From: Lentzea jiangxiensis
GTDB taxonomy: Bacteria > Actinomycetota > Actinomycetes > Mycobacteriales > Pseudonocardiaceae
NCBI RefSeq assembly: GCF_900104175.1
Contig: NZ_FNIX01000013.1
Coordinates: 62,001-126,000, forward strand
DNA: 64,000 nt
Direction: 5' to 3'
Shown here: piece after piece, positions 1-7,647 of the stretch
How positions within the stretch are numbered: position 1 is the stretch's first letter
Layout: the number at the start of each line of letters is the position of its first letter
The notes under the pieces: generated by a model
The model's database searches: none
What the model saw: only the letters and a program-made list of their open reading frames with translations
Told to the model about the DNA's origin: nothing
Translations under genes and position numbers: made by a program

Positions 1-1064
1 AGCGCCTGGAACAACGGCCTGGTGGCCGTCGAGGGCGCGTGGTTGGCCCCGCTGGTGAACAGCGGGTGGTGCCAGTACGCCGCGGTGCACGGCTTCGTGC
101 TCGCCGCGAGGTCCTGCCGCAGCCACTGCTCCTGCGCGCTGCCCGCGGCCATGCTGATGTTGGAGTTCAGCGACACGATGTGCCAGTTGCCGAGGTCGTA
201 GGAGTAGTAGCCCCGCCCGGACGGACCGGCCTGCGCCCCGAAGTAGTTGTAGTACCCCGTCGCGCCGCTGGTGTGGTAGTCGTGGTTGCCCGGTGAGGGC
301 CTGGTGCGCGCTTTGTGGCGGCCCCAGGTGGGCTCGTAGTAGGTGCTGAACTGCGAGGCGGTGCCGTCCGGGTAGACGTTGTCGCCCGTCGTCCACACGG
401 TGCCCTGGATGGTGTCCAGCAACGCGGCGGTGGCGGTGTCACCGGAGCCGGAGTCGGCGATGTCGCCCGCGCCGACCCAGACCGGGTCGCCGGGTGGCGG
501 CGTCGTCCCGCTGGTGACCACGAGCTGCGGCGCGGTGGAGCCGCTCTCGCGCGAGTCGTAGTCGGCGCCGTCCGTGCTGCTCGACGTGACGCCGATGCTG
601 AACGTGCCGTTGCCCGTGACGTAGCCGGTGACGTCGACCTCGTACCAGGCGTTGCGGACCACCTGCCCGAGCGAGCCGAGGGTGGCGCCGTCGATCGCCG
701 GCTGGTTGTTCCAGGTGACCGCGGTCTCGGTCCAGCTGACGTTCGACATCGCCCGGAACGAGCCGCCGTTCGGGCTCTCCGAGCCGGAGACGTCGTCGGT
801 GTGGATGCGCAGCTTCGCGTTGCTGACCGCGCCGCTGACCCCGGAGACGGTGAACTTGATGAACGACCGCTTGACCGGCGAGTTGTCGACGCCGAGCTGG
901 CCGGACGTGCCGTGGTTCGTCCCGGTGGAGCCGTTGTCGACGTAGGTGTCGGCGGTGGGCGTGAACGTGGTCGTGGCGGCCTGGGCCGCGGTGGAGGCGG
1001 TGAGGGTGGCCGCTGTGACGATGACCGTGGAGAGCACGGCCAGGGGAGCCCTGCGACGTGACAT
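1..1064 (-). CDS. Secreted DNRLRE-domain metallophosphoesterase (C-terminus outside window)
   Basis: An open frame starts at ATG 1064 and runs off the left edge, so about 354 residues are visible. Residues 1-29 form a signal peptide ending AQA, so the protein is exported. Residues about 32-190 look like a DNRLRE carbohydrate-binding-like module, followed by a Pro/Gly linker (TTPPPGDP). From about residue 200 a calcineurin-type phosphoesterase begins, with metal-binding motifs GDIADSG, GDNVYPDG, GNHDYH and YWHHPLF in the expected order. The family hydrolyses phosphate esters; the substrate is unknown. A short inverted repeat lies 46 bp upstream. Confidence 0.85.
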   Translation of the reverse strand, partial: MSRRRAPLAVLSTVIVTAATLTASTAAQAATTTFTPTADTYVDNGSTGTNHGTSGQLGVDNSPVKRSFIKFTVSGVSGAVSNAKLRIHTDDVSGSESPNGGSFRAMSNVSWTETAVTWNNQPAIDGATLGSLGQVVRNAWYEVDVTGYVTGNGTFSIGVTSSSTDGADYDSRESGSTAPQLVVTSGTTPPPGDPVWVGAGDIADSGSGDTATAALLDTIQGTVWTTGDNVYPDGTASQFSTYYEPTWGRHKARTRPSPGNHDYHTSGATGYYNYFGAQAGPSGRGYYSYDLGNWHIVSLNSNISMAAGSAQEQWLRQDLAASTKPCTAAYWHHPLFTSGANHAPSTATRPLFQA

Positions 1065-1109
1065 GCCTGTCCTCGGTGTGGTGGGCGGACGTGGGCCGTC
1101 GGAAGGGTA

Positions 1110-1125
1110 GGGCTCAAATGAGCCC
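1110..1125. promoter_or_regulatory. Inverted repeat upstream of the phosphoesterase gene
   Basis: GGGCTCA-AA-TGAGCCC is a perfect 7-bp-arm inverted repeat in the divergent intergenic region, 46 bp upstream of the phosphoesterase start. It could be an operator or an RNA hairpin. No regulator is encoded next to it. Confidence 0.3.
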
Positions 1126-1232
1126 TGTGCGGTGATCGTGGGACGGCCACTGGGTGAACGGCCGGAAAATCCCCCTCAGGGGTGGTTGCGCGGCCGACGT
1201 ATCCACCGGCCGCCTGGGCGCTCCGCACAGGT

Positions 1233-1811
1233 ATGGGAGTCGAGGTCCACGACCCGCGCTGGCTCACCGCCGTGCCGGGAGCCGAGCTCGTGGTCGCGCT
1301 GGACGAGGTGGGTCCGCACGCCGCCGACGGGCACCGGGTCACGGTGCTGATCGACCTCGTGCCGGACAACGTGCCGCTGCTGCGCGGCCTGGCCTCCGAG
1401 GCCGTGGGCGAGGGTGCGCGCAAGGTCCGCGTGCGGCCGCACGGCGTCGACCGCGTCGACCTGGTCTACGCGGCCGTCGAACTGGGCCGCGTCGCCGAGG
1501 ACGACGCCGTCGAGGTCCAGTTCGACGTCACGTCCGCCGCGTTGCTCAGAGCCGATCCCACGGCGTTCGTGCGGGCCGACCCGCTGGTGGTGAAGGCCGA
1601 CGGGACGGTCGTGCCCATCTGCGCCGGGCTGGAGCGGTACGCGCTGGGCGCGCTGGGTTCGTTCGACTCGCTGGTGGCCGACTGGGACCCCGAACCCGTC
1701 CGGGACCTGTGCCGGGTCGCGCTGACCCGGGCGCTCGCCGACACCGGGCCGCTCGTGTCGTGGTACGAGCACCTCATCCGGACAGCAGACGAGATGCGGG
1801 CCTCGTGTTGA
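1233..1811 (+). CDS. Unknown protein resembling the C-terminal half of a radical SAM/SPASM enzyme
   Basis: About 192 residues from ATG 1233; an in-frame GTG at 1182 would add 17 residues. I do not recognise a named family. The stretch LVVKADGTVVPICAGLE followed by YALGALGS resembles the DGTVxPxxxG...YxLGn segment near the end of radical SAM proteins. The earlier VLIDLVPDNVPLLRGLA resembles the strand-helix that usually follows the SAM domain. No CxxxCxxC motif is present, so it cannot bind the SAM-cleaving cluster. It may be a partner protein or a 5'-truncated relic. Its last 38 bp overlap the convergent PHP gene. Confidence 0.5.
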   Translation: MGVEVHDPRWLTAVPGAELVVALDEVGPHAADGHRVTVLIDLVPDNVPLLRGLASEAVGEGARKVRVRPHGVDRVDLVYAAVELGRVAEDDAVEVQFDVTSAALLRADPTAFVRADPLVVKADGTVVPICAGLERYALGALGSFDSLVADWDPEPVRDLCRVALTRALADTGPLVSWYEHLIRTADEMRASC

Positions 1812-2760
1812 TCACCGTCTCCGGCGTGACACCACACTCCTCGGCCCGTGCGCAGCCGTAGTTCAGCCAGTCGAGCTGGCCCGGCGCGTGCGCGTCGCTG
1901 TCGATCGAGAACGTGCAGCCGGCGTCCGCGGCGAGGCTCAGCAACCGGCGCGGGGGGTCGAGGCGTTCCGGCCGTGAGTTGATCTCGACCGCGGTGCCGT
2001 GCTCGGCGCAGGCCTCGAAGACCTGCTCCGCGTCGAACTGGGACTCCGGGCGGCCCTTGCCCACGACCAGCCGGCCCGTGCAGTGGCCGAGGATGTCGAC
2101 GTGCGGGTTCTTGACCGCGTTGACCATCCTGCGGGTCATCTCGGCGCGCGGCATCTTCAGTTTCGAGTGGACGCTCGCGACCACGACGTCGAGCCGTGCC
2201 AGCAGGTCCTCGTCCTGGTCCAGCGAGCCGTCGTCGAGGATGTCGACCTCGATCCCGGTCAGGACCGTGAACGGCGCCAGCTCCGCGTTCAGCTCGGCGA
2301 CGACCTCGAGCTGCTCCTCCAGGCGGTCCCGGCTCAGCCCGTTGGCGACGGTCAGCCGCGGCGAGTGGTCCGTCAGCACCATGAACTCGTGGCCGAGGTC
2401 GCGCGCGGCCTCGGCCATGTCCCTGATCGGGCTGCCGCCGTCGGACCAGTCGGAGTGCACGTGGCAGTCGCCCTTGAGCCTCGCGCGCATCTCCTCGCCG
2501 CCGGTGATGTCGACGTGCCGCAGCTTCGCGAGGTAGGCGGGCTCGCGGTCGGCGAGGGCGTCCAGCACGACCCCCGCCGTCGACTTGCCGACGCCCTTGA
2601 GGTCGGTGAGCGTGCCGAGCTTCGCCCGCTTCTCGACGTCGGCGGGGTCGAGACCGGCGAGGACGGCGGCCGCGTTGCGGAACGCCTGGACGCGGTAGGC
2701 CGGCTCGCCCGCCCGCTCGAGGTGGAAGGCCACCTGCTTCAACGCCTTGACCGGATCCAT
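1774..2760 (-). CDS. PHP-domain phosphoesterase with N-terminal helix-hairpin-helix
   Basis: 328 residues from ATG 2760. The N-terminal ~80 residues contain a helix-hairpin-helix (LTDLKGVGKSTAGVV) like that of PolX DNA polymerases. The rest is a PHP metallohydrolase with ordered metal motifs: GDCHVHSDWSDG, LTDHS, GIEVDI, VASVHS, ILGHCTG, EINSRPERLD and SDAH. This matches the PolX C-terminal architecture without the nucleotidyltransferase core. Actinobacterial homologues are stand-alone proteins of similar size, so it is probably complete. A DNA-end or phosphoester-processing role is likely; the exact substrate is unknown. Confidence 0.85.
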   Translation of the reverse strand: MDPVKALKQVAFHLERAGEPAYRVQAFRNAAAVLAGLDPADVEKRAKLGTLTDLKGVGKSTAGVVLDALADREPAYLAKLRHVDITGGEEMRARLKGDCHVHSDWSDGGSPIRDMAEAARDLGHEFMVLTDHSPRLTVANGLSRDRLEEQLEVVAELNAELAPFTVLTGIEVDILDDGSLDQDEDLLARLDVVVASVHSKLKMPRAEMTRRMVNAVKNPHVDILGHCTGRLVVGKGRPESQFDAEQVFEACAEHGTAVEINSRPERLDPPRRLLSLAADAGCTFSIDSDAHAPGQLDWLNYGCARAEECGVTPETVINTRPASRLLSG

Positions 2761-2857
2761 ACCCCTTCCTACCCCATCAGGGTCGTGCACGCGCTGCACG
2801 CGATGGGCGGCGTCGCGGGCCACGCGCCGGGGTGTGGGTCGCGTCTCGCCTCCGGCG

Positions 2858-5662
2858 GTGGTCGGCCGTGGAAGACTTCGGGCAGACCACCGCCGGGAGG
2901 CCGTCATCGCCGACACCCTGCCGCGTGCCGCGACGCTCGTGGGCCGCGAACCCGAGTTGCGGGCCGTGCTCGACCTGGTCGAGCAGGCACCGGCGATCGG
3001 GCTCGTGCTCGTGCGGGTCAGCGGTGAGCCGGGGATCGGCAAGACGTCGTTGCTCGCCGAGATCGCGCGGCTGCTGCGGGAGCGCGGCTGCCCGGTGCTC
3101 GCGTCGGCGTCGGACGTGCTCGGCAGGCGGATCCCGTACGGGGCGGTGGCGGCGCTGGTGCGGTCGTTGCCGCCCGGTGGGCTCGGGGCGGAGGTCCTGG
3201 CCGGGCTGGAGATCACCGAGGACTCCGGGGCGTGGTTCGGGCGGGCCTGCGACCGGGTGGTGCGGCTGCTCACCGGACTCGCCGCCCCACGGCCCGCCGC
3301 GGTGCTGATCGACGACCTCGACCACGTCGACGACGACTCGCTCGCGTTGCTGGGGCTCGCGTTGAGGCGCGTGCCGGCGGCGCCGCTCGTGGTGGTGACC
3401 GCGAGCCGGTCGGCCGAGGACGGCCGGCTGGACCGCGTCGAGCAGCACGCCGAGGTGCTGCGCCTCGAACTGGCCCCGTTGTCGGGTGCGGACGTCGCCC
3501 GGATCGTCGAGGCCGTGCTCGAGACCCCGGTGGACGACGGGCTGGCGCGCGAGGTGCGGCAGCGCGCCGACGGGAACCCGTTCTTCGTCACGGAGATCGC
3601 CCGGTCGTTGCGCGAGCTGGACCTCGTGGCGGTCGTGGGGGACCGGGCCCGGCTCGCGGTGCCGCCGGACGCGATCCGGCTGACCCGGCGGGAGGCGTTG
3701 CTCAGGAGGGTCGCGCCGCTGGAGGGCGAGGTCCGCGTCGTCGCCCGTGCGGTGGCGGTGTTCCGGCGAGTGCGGCTCGACCAGATCTCCCTGCTGGCTC
3801 GCGTGGCGTCGTTGCCCGAGGAGACCGTGGTCGCCGCGTTCGACGAGTTGCTGCGCGTGCACATCGTGGTGCACGACGACGAGCGCGGTTATCGGTTCTC
3901 CCACGCTCTTGTCGGTGAGGCGCTCTACCAGGAGGTGGGTCCCGCGCAACGGCGGCACCTGCACTCGGTGATCTCCGCGCGGCTGCTGGACGACCGGGAA
4001 CGGGGCCTGCCGGTCGACCTCCTGCAACTCGCCTGGCACCTCGCGGAGTCCGCCGTGCCCGGTGACCGGGTGGCGGTGGGCGTGCTGGCGGAGGCGGCCG
4101 CGCAGGCCCGCGGGTCCGCGCCGGAGACCGCGGCAGCGTTGTGCGCCAAGGCGCTGCGGCTGTTGCCGCGCACCGCGTCCGAGCGAGCCGGCCTGCTGGC
4201 CCTGCGGTGCCGGGTGCTGGCTCGGGCGTCACGGCCCGCGCAGGCCGTGGAACCGGGACTGGCCGCCCTGGAGTCGCTCCCGGACGGTTCGGAACGTGCG
4301 CGGGTCGCCACGGCGGTGATCGCGTCGCTGTTCTCGGTCGGACGGACCGGGGAAGCCATGGCGCTGGCGGACGTCGAGGTCGCGCGGGCCGGCGCGCCCG
4401 CGTCGTTGCAGGCCCTGCGCGCCGTGCTGCTCGTCCACAACGGCCGGCACGACGACGCCGTCCGCGAGATCGCCAGGGTCGAGGCGCTGCCGATCAGCTC
4501 ACCGGCCGAGGGCGTGATCGTCTTCGAGCACCTCGCGATGCTGACGTCGCTGGTGTTCCGGCACGACGAGACGGTCGAGTTCGCGAACCGGGCGCTGGCG
4601 TGCAGCGACGGGCAGCCGGTGCTGGAGCTGCAGGCGCTGTCGGTGTGCGCCTCGACGACGGCGCTGGCGGGGCTGGTGCACGACGCGTCCTGGCGGTTGC
4701 GCCGGGCCGGGGAACTGGCCGAGCAGGTCGGGTCGCACGGCTTCCGCGCCGAACGGGTCGCGGCCCGCGTCGCGCTCGACTGGCTGGGCGGGCGGTGGGA
4801 CGAGGCGCTGGACGGCATCGGGCGGTGGCGGCCCGACGTCGAGGCCGCGCAGGCCGACCAGGCGCTCGGGGTGCTGCAGGCGGTCGAGCTGTCGATCAGG
4901 ACGTGGCGCGGTGAGCTCGACGTCGCCGCGCGGCTCGCGACGCTGCCCGCCCCGCGGTCGGTGAACATCTCGCGCCTGCACGCGGTGTCGCTCGCCGAGT
5001 ACCTGATCGCGCGCGGTGAGGTCGACGAGGCGTGTGCGTTGCTGGAAGACAATGCGGGCGCACGGCTGGAGGCCGCCTACTCGTGCGTGCTGATCGCGCG
5101 GATGATCGAGGCCGACCTGGAGCGCGGGCAGCCGGAGGCCGCGGAGAAGGCGTGGGCGAGGCTGACCGAGGTGGCGCCCGCGAGGGTGTCGCCGTGGTCG
5201 CGCACCACCCTCCGCCGGATCGGCGGGATCGTGCGCCGGGACGGGGAGTCGTTGCGGGAGGCGGTGTCCGAGGCCGCGCAGGGCGGGCTGGTGTTCGAGG
5301 AGGCACGCGCCCGGCTCGCGCTGGGGGAGGTCTGCGACGACGAGGTGCCGGCGCTGGTCGAGGCGTACACGACGTTCCAGCGCCTCGGGGCGCACGGGCT
5401 GCGGCGCCGGGCGGGCAGCAGGCTGCGGGCGTTGGGCGCGAAGGTGCCCAGGGCGAGGTCGAAGGCGCCGGGGCTGCTCACCGAGGCCGAGGAGAACGTG
5501 GCACGGCTGGTGCAGCAGGGGATGCGCAACCGGGACATCGCGGCGGCGTTGCACTACAGCCCGCGCACGATCGAGGTGTACCTGTCGCGGATCTACGCGA
5601 AGCTGCACGTCTCCTCACGGCTGGAGCTCGCCCGCGTGCTGGACGGGATGCGGAGCCGCTGA
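2858..5662 (+). CDS. Large ATP-binding LuxR-family transcriptional regulator (LAL type)
   Basis: About 934 residues. The N-terminal AAA/NB-ARC-like ATPase begins LVGREPEL, with Walker A GEPGIGKTSLL and Walker B AVLIDDLDHVDDD. A long alpha-helical TPR-like sensor region follows. The C-terminal LuxR helix-turn-helix (LLTEAEENVARLVQQGMRNR and onwards) carries the conserved RTIEVYLSRIYAKL segment. LAL regulators bind ATP and an inducer, and often control secondary metabolism or sugar use. The start is uncertain: GTG 2858 avoids overlap with the divergent PHP gene, while ATG 2747 is an in-frame alternative. Neither has a convincing ribosome-binding site. No obvious target operon adjoins it. Confidence 0.85.
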   Translation: MVGRGRLRADHRREAVIADTLPRAATLVGREPELRAVLDLVEQAPAIGLVLVRVSGEPGIGKTSLLAEIARLLRERGCPVLASASDVLGRRIPYGAVAALVRSLPPGGLGAEVLAGLEITEDSGAWFGRACDRVVRLLTGLAAPRPAAVLIDDLDHVDDDSLALLGLALRRVPAAPLVVVTASRSAEDGRLDRVEQHAEVLRLELAPLSGADVARIVEAVLETPVDDGLAREVRQRADGNPFFVTEIARSLRELDLVAVVGDRARLAVPPDAIRLTRREALLRRVAPLEGEVRVVARAVAVFRRVRLDQISLLARVASLPEETVVAAFDELLRVHIVVHDDERGYRFSHALVGEALYQEVGPAQRRHLHSVISARLLDDRERGLPVDLLQLAWHLAESAVPGDRVAVGVLAEAAAQARGSAPETAAALCAKALRLLPRTASERAGLLALRCRVLARASRPAQAVEPGLAALESLPDGSERARVATAVIASLFSVGRTGEAMALADVEVARAGAPASLQALRAVLLVHNGRHDDAVREIARVEALPISSPAEGVIVFEHLAMLTSLVFRHDETVEFANRALACSDGQPVLELQALSVCASTTALAGLVHDASWRLRRAGELAEQVGSHGFRAERVAARVALDWLGGRWDEALDGIGRWRPDVEAAQADQALGVLQAVELSIRTWRGELDVAARLATLPAPRSVNISRLHAVSLAEYLIARGEVDEACALLEDNAGARLEAAYSCVLIARMIEADLERGQPEAAEKAWARLTEVAPARVSPWSRTTLRRIGGIVRRDGESLREAVSEAAQGGLVFEEARARLALGEVCDDEVPALVEAYTTFQRLGAHGLRRRAGSRLRALGAKVPRARSKAPGLLTEAEENVARLVQQGMRNRDIAAALHYSPRTIEVYLSRIYAKLHVSSRLELARVLDGMRSR

Positions 5663-5676
5663 ACCCGGCCGCCGCG

Positions 5677-6660
5677 TCAGGCCGGTGGCACGAGCCGGCC
5701 GAGCCGCTCGCGCACACCTTCCTCCTGGTAGCGCGCCACGGTGTCGGCCAGCTGCTCGCACGCGTGCTCGACGGTCCGCCTGGCTTCGTCGCGCTCGCTG
5801 GTGATGGCGCTCAGGATCAGCCCGGTCAGCGCCACCGAGCCGTTGAACGCCTGCAGCACGATCATCGTGGTCGGCAGGTCGCCGGTGGCGAAGCTCCCCG
5901 CGGCGGCGGACATCACGGCGGCCAGGGAGATGATCACGGCGCACGGCGCGGCGATCGCGTGCTGGAACCGCAACGCCGCCCAGATCAGCATCGGGAACAC
6001 CAGGAACAGCAGCCGCGACCCCGACGTCGTCACCCACGACGCGATCACGGCGGTGGCGGCGAGGAGTGCCGCGGCCTCGGCCATCCGGGCGGGCGGGACG
6101 CGCCAGTGCCGGGGCAGGATGAGCAGCAACGGCGTGAACACCAGCACGCCCATCGCGTCGCCGGTCCACCACACCGACACGACCGCCGGCACGTCGCTCC
6201 ACGGGACGACGCCGCCGATCCCCAGCGCCGCCGTGCCGATCAGTGCGCTGATCAGCATCGCGCCCAGCGCACCCGCGAAGACGAGCAGCAGCGCGTCCTT
6301 CAGCCGGTCGAGCGCGGGGCGGAACCCGAACCGCGTCAGCAGGTACCACGCGAGCAGCGGGGCCGCCGTGTTGCCGGCCGTGACCAGCAGGGCCGGTGCG
6401 ACGGGCGTGCCCAGGGTGAGGTTGGTGGCGAACGCGCCGAGGGTGATGCCGGGCCAGATCCGGCGACCGGACATCAGCAGCGCCGCCACGGCGATCCCCG
6501 TCGGCAGCCAGAGCGGGGTGACCTGACCCTCCACGAGGGCCAGGACCAGGCCGACCTGCGCGGTCGCGAAGTACGCGACCGCGACCGCGACGATGGTGAC
6601 GGCGGTGCGAAGTGCGGCGCTCACCCACACATGCTCCACCCGTGCACCCGTGTTGGCCAT
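5677..6660 (-). CDS. MASE1-domain integral membrane sensor without an output domain
   Basis: 327 residues with about eight hydrophobic helices. The pattern (TPLWLPTGIAVAALL, GNTAAPLLAWYLL, WWTGDAMGVLVFTPLLL) is that of a MASE1 membrane sensor domain. MASE1 usually sits in front of histidine kinase, GGDEF or EAL domains. Here only a ~50-residue helical tail (about 280-327) follows, so signalling would need a partner protein. It converges on the LuxR gene with a 14-bp gap. Confidence 0.75.
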   Translation of the reverse strand: MANTGARVEHVWVSAALRTAVTIVAVAVAYFATAQVGLVLALVEGQVTPLWLPTGIAVAALLMSGRRIWPGITLGAFATNLTLGTPVAPALLVTAGNTAAPLLAWYLLTRFGFRPALDRLKDALLLVFAGALGAMLISALIGTAALGIGGVVPWSDVPAVVSVWWTGDAMGVLVFTPLLLILPRHWRVPPARMAEAAALLAATAVIASWVTTSGSRLLFLVFPMLIWAALRFQHAIAAPCAVIISLAAVMSAAAGSFATGDLPTTMIVLQAFNGSVALTGLILSAITSERDEARRTVEHACEQLADTVARYQEEGVRERLGRLVPPA

Positions 6661-6719
6661 ACGCCTTCACAGGACGTACCCGCCCGGGCCCACTCCGCAG
6701 GTCGGTACGTTCGCCGGAT

Positions 6720-6912
6720 GACCACGACCGGGTGAAGCCTGCTCGACGACGCACGCCGGGCCGTCCGGCCCCTGCTGGAGCGGGAGGTCGGCCGGTTCCC
6801 CGCCGCGTCGGCCTCGCGCTGGCGTACGTGCAGGAGTACGAATCGTCCGAACTGACCACTCTCGCGAACCTCGCCTTCGCCTACTACCGGTCTCCGAGCA
6901 GCGCCGGTTCTT
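6720..6912 (+). pseudogene. Possible decayed gene remnant in two frames
   Basis: Between the MASE1 gene and the next dehydrogenase (6661-6968) there is no intact gene. An ATG at 6720 meets a stop after five codons. Protein-like sequence continues after that stop (LLDDARRAVRPLLEREVGR), then again in another frame (LAYVQEYESSELTTLANLAF) ending at 6912. The switch suggests a frameshifted relic of a small gene. I cannot name the family. Confidence 0.25.
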
Positions 6913-6968
6913 AGCTGTTGTGGAACCCGCACTACAGCGCGTCCCGCCCAGCCGGTGAGGTGGACCGC

Positions 6969-7613
6969 ATGCGCACAGCCGAGGCGGTCGACGAGGTCCG
7001 CGTGGAGGACGGGCGCCGCGTGCTGGTGGTCGCCGGCCGTCTCGCGCTGCCGGTCCCGGCGGGCGTCACCGACGCGCAGGCGCTGGCGCTGGCGAGAGCG
7101 GGCATCACGGCGTGGCACCTCCTGCGCACGTGCGCACATCTCAGGCCGGACGAGTCGATCGTCGTGCACGACGCCGCGAGCGAGATCGGTGCCATCGCGG
7201 TCCAGTTGGCGCGCAGTTTCGCCGCCGGACGGGTCGTCGCGACCGAGTCCACCCCCGCCGGCCGCGACCGGGCCTTGGAACTCGGCGCGGACGTCGCCGT
7301 CGACTCGGATCGGGACGGGCTGGCCGCGCGGGTGGTCGGGGCGAACGAGGGCGTCCAGGTCGACGTCGTGCTCGACCCGGGAGGTGCCCTCACGGCCTCG
7401 CTGGACGCGCTGGCGCCGTTCGGCAGGATCGTCTGCCACGGCGCCGACCAGGACGAATCCGTTGCCCTCACGGGTCTTCTCGGTGGTTCGCGAGCCGTCA
7501 TCGGGTTCCGCTTCGAGCACGTCCTCGCTCGGCCGCACATGATCGCGCGAGCGGTGAGTGAGCTGTTCGGGTTGACCTCGGCCGGGCGGTTGCGCCCGGC
7601 GGCGGGCGACTAG
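6969..7613 (+). CDS. Truncated MDR-superfamily zinc-type quinone oxidoreductase (Rossmann half)
   Basis: 214 residues from ATG 6969, preceded by GGTGAGG. It contains the cofactor half of a medium-chain dehydrogenase: ALARAGITAWHLL, a nucleotide-binding fold with the unusual HDAASEIGAIAVQLA, and DVVLDPGG. Complete members are about 310-330 residues. This one lacks the N-terminal GroES-like catalytic domain and stops at GRLRPAAGD, where normal proteins continue with the final GKVVL-type strand. It is probably a two-sided remnant, although the reading frame is intact. Compare the complete relative at 22048-22992. Confidence 0.6.
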   Translation: MRTAEAVDEVRVEDGRRVLVVAGRLALPVPAGVTDAQALALARAGITAWHLLRTCAHLRPDESIVVHDAASEIGAIAVQLARSFAAGRVVATESTPAGRDRALELGADVAVDSDRDGLAARVVGANEGVQVDVVLDPGGALTASLDALAPFGRIVCHGADQDESVALTGLLGGSRAVIGFRFEHVLARPHMIARAVSELFGLTSAGRLRPAAGD

Positions 7614-7647
7614 TACTCGTTGGTAACAAGCTGACTTGAGGGGACGC

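Noticed and set aside
1774-3864. Very long minus-strand frame (696 codons) including the PHP gene
   Set aside because: The part above 2760 is Ser/Arg-rich low-complexity sequence antisense to the LuxR gene; family alignment starts at ATG 2760.
5032-6735. 567-codon plus-strand frame across the LuxR end and the MASE1 gene
   Set aside because: Gly/Arg-rich shadow of real genes in other frames; no domain and no ribosome-binding site.
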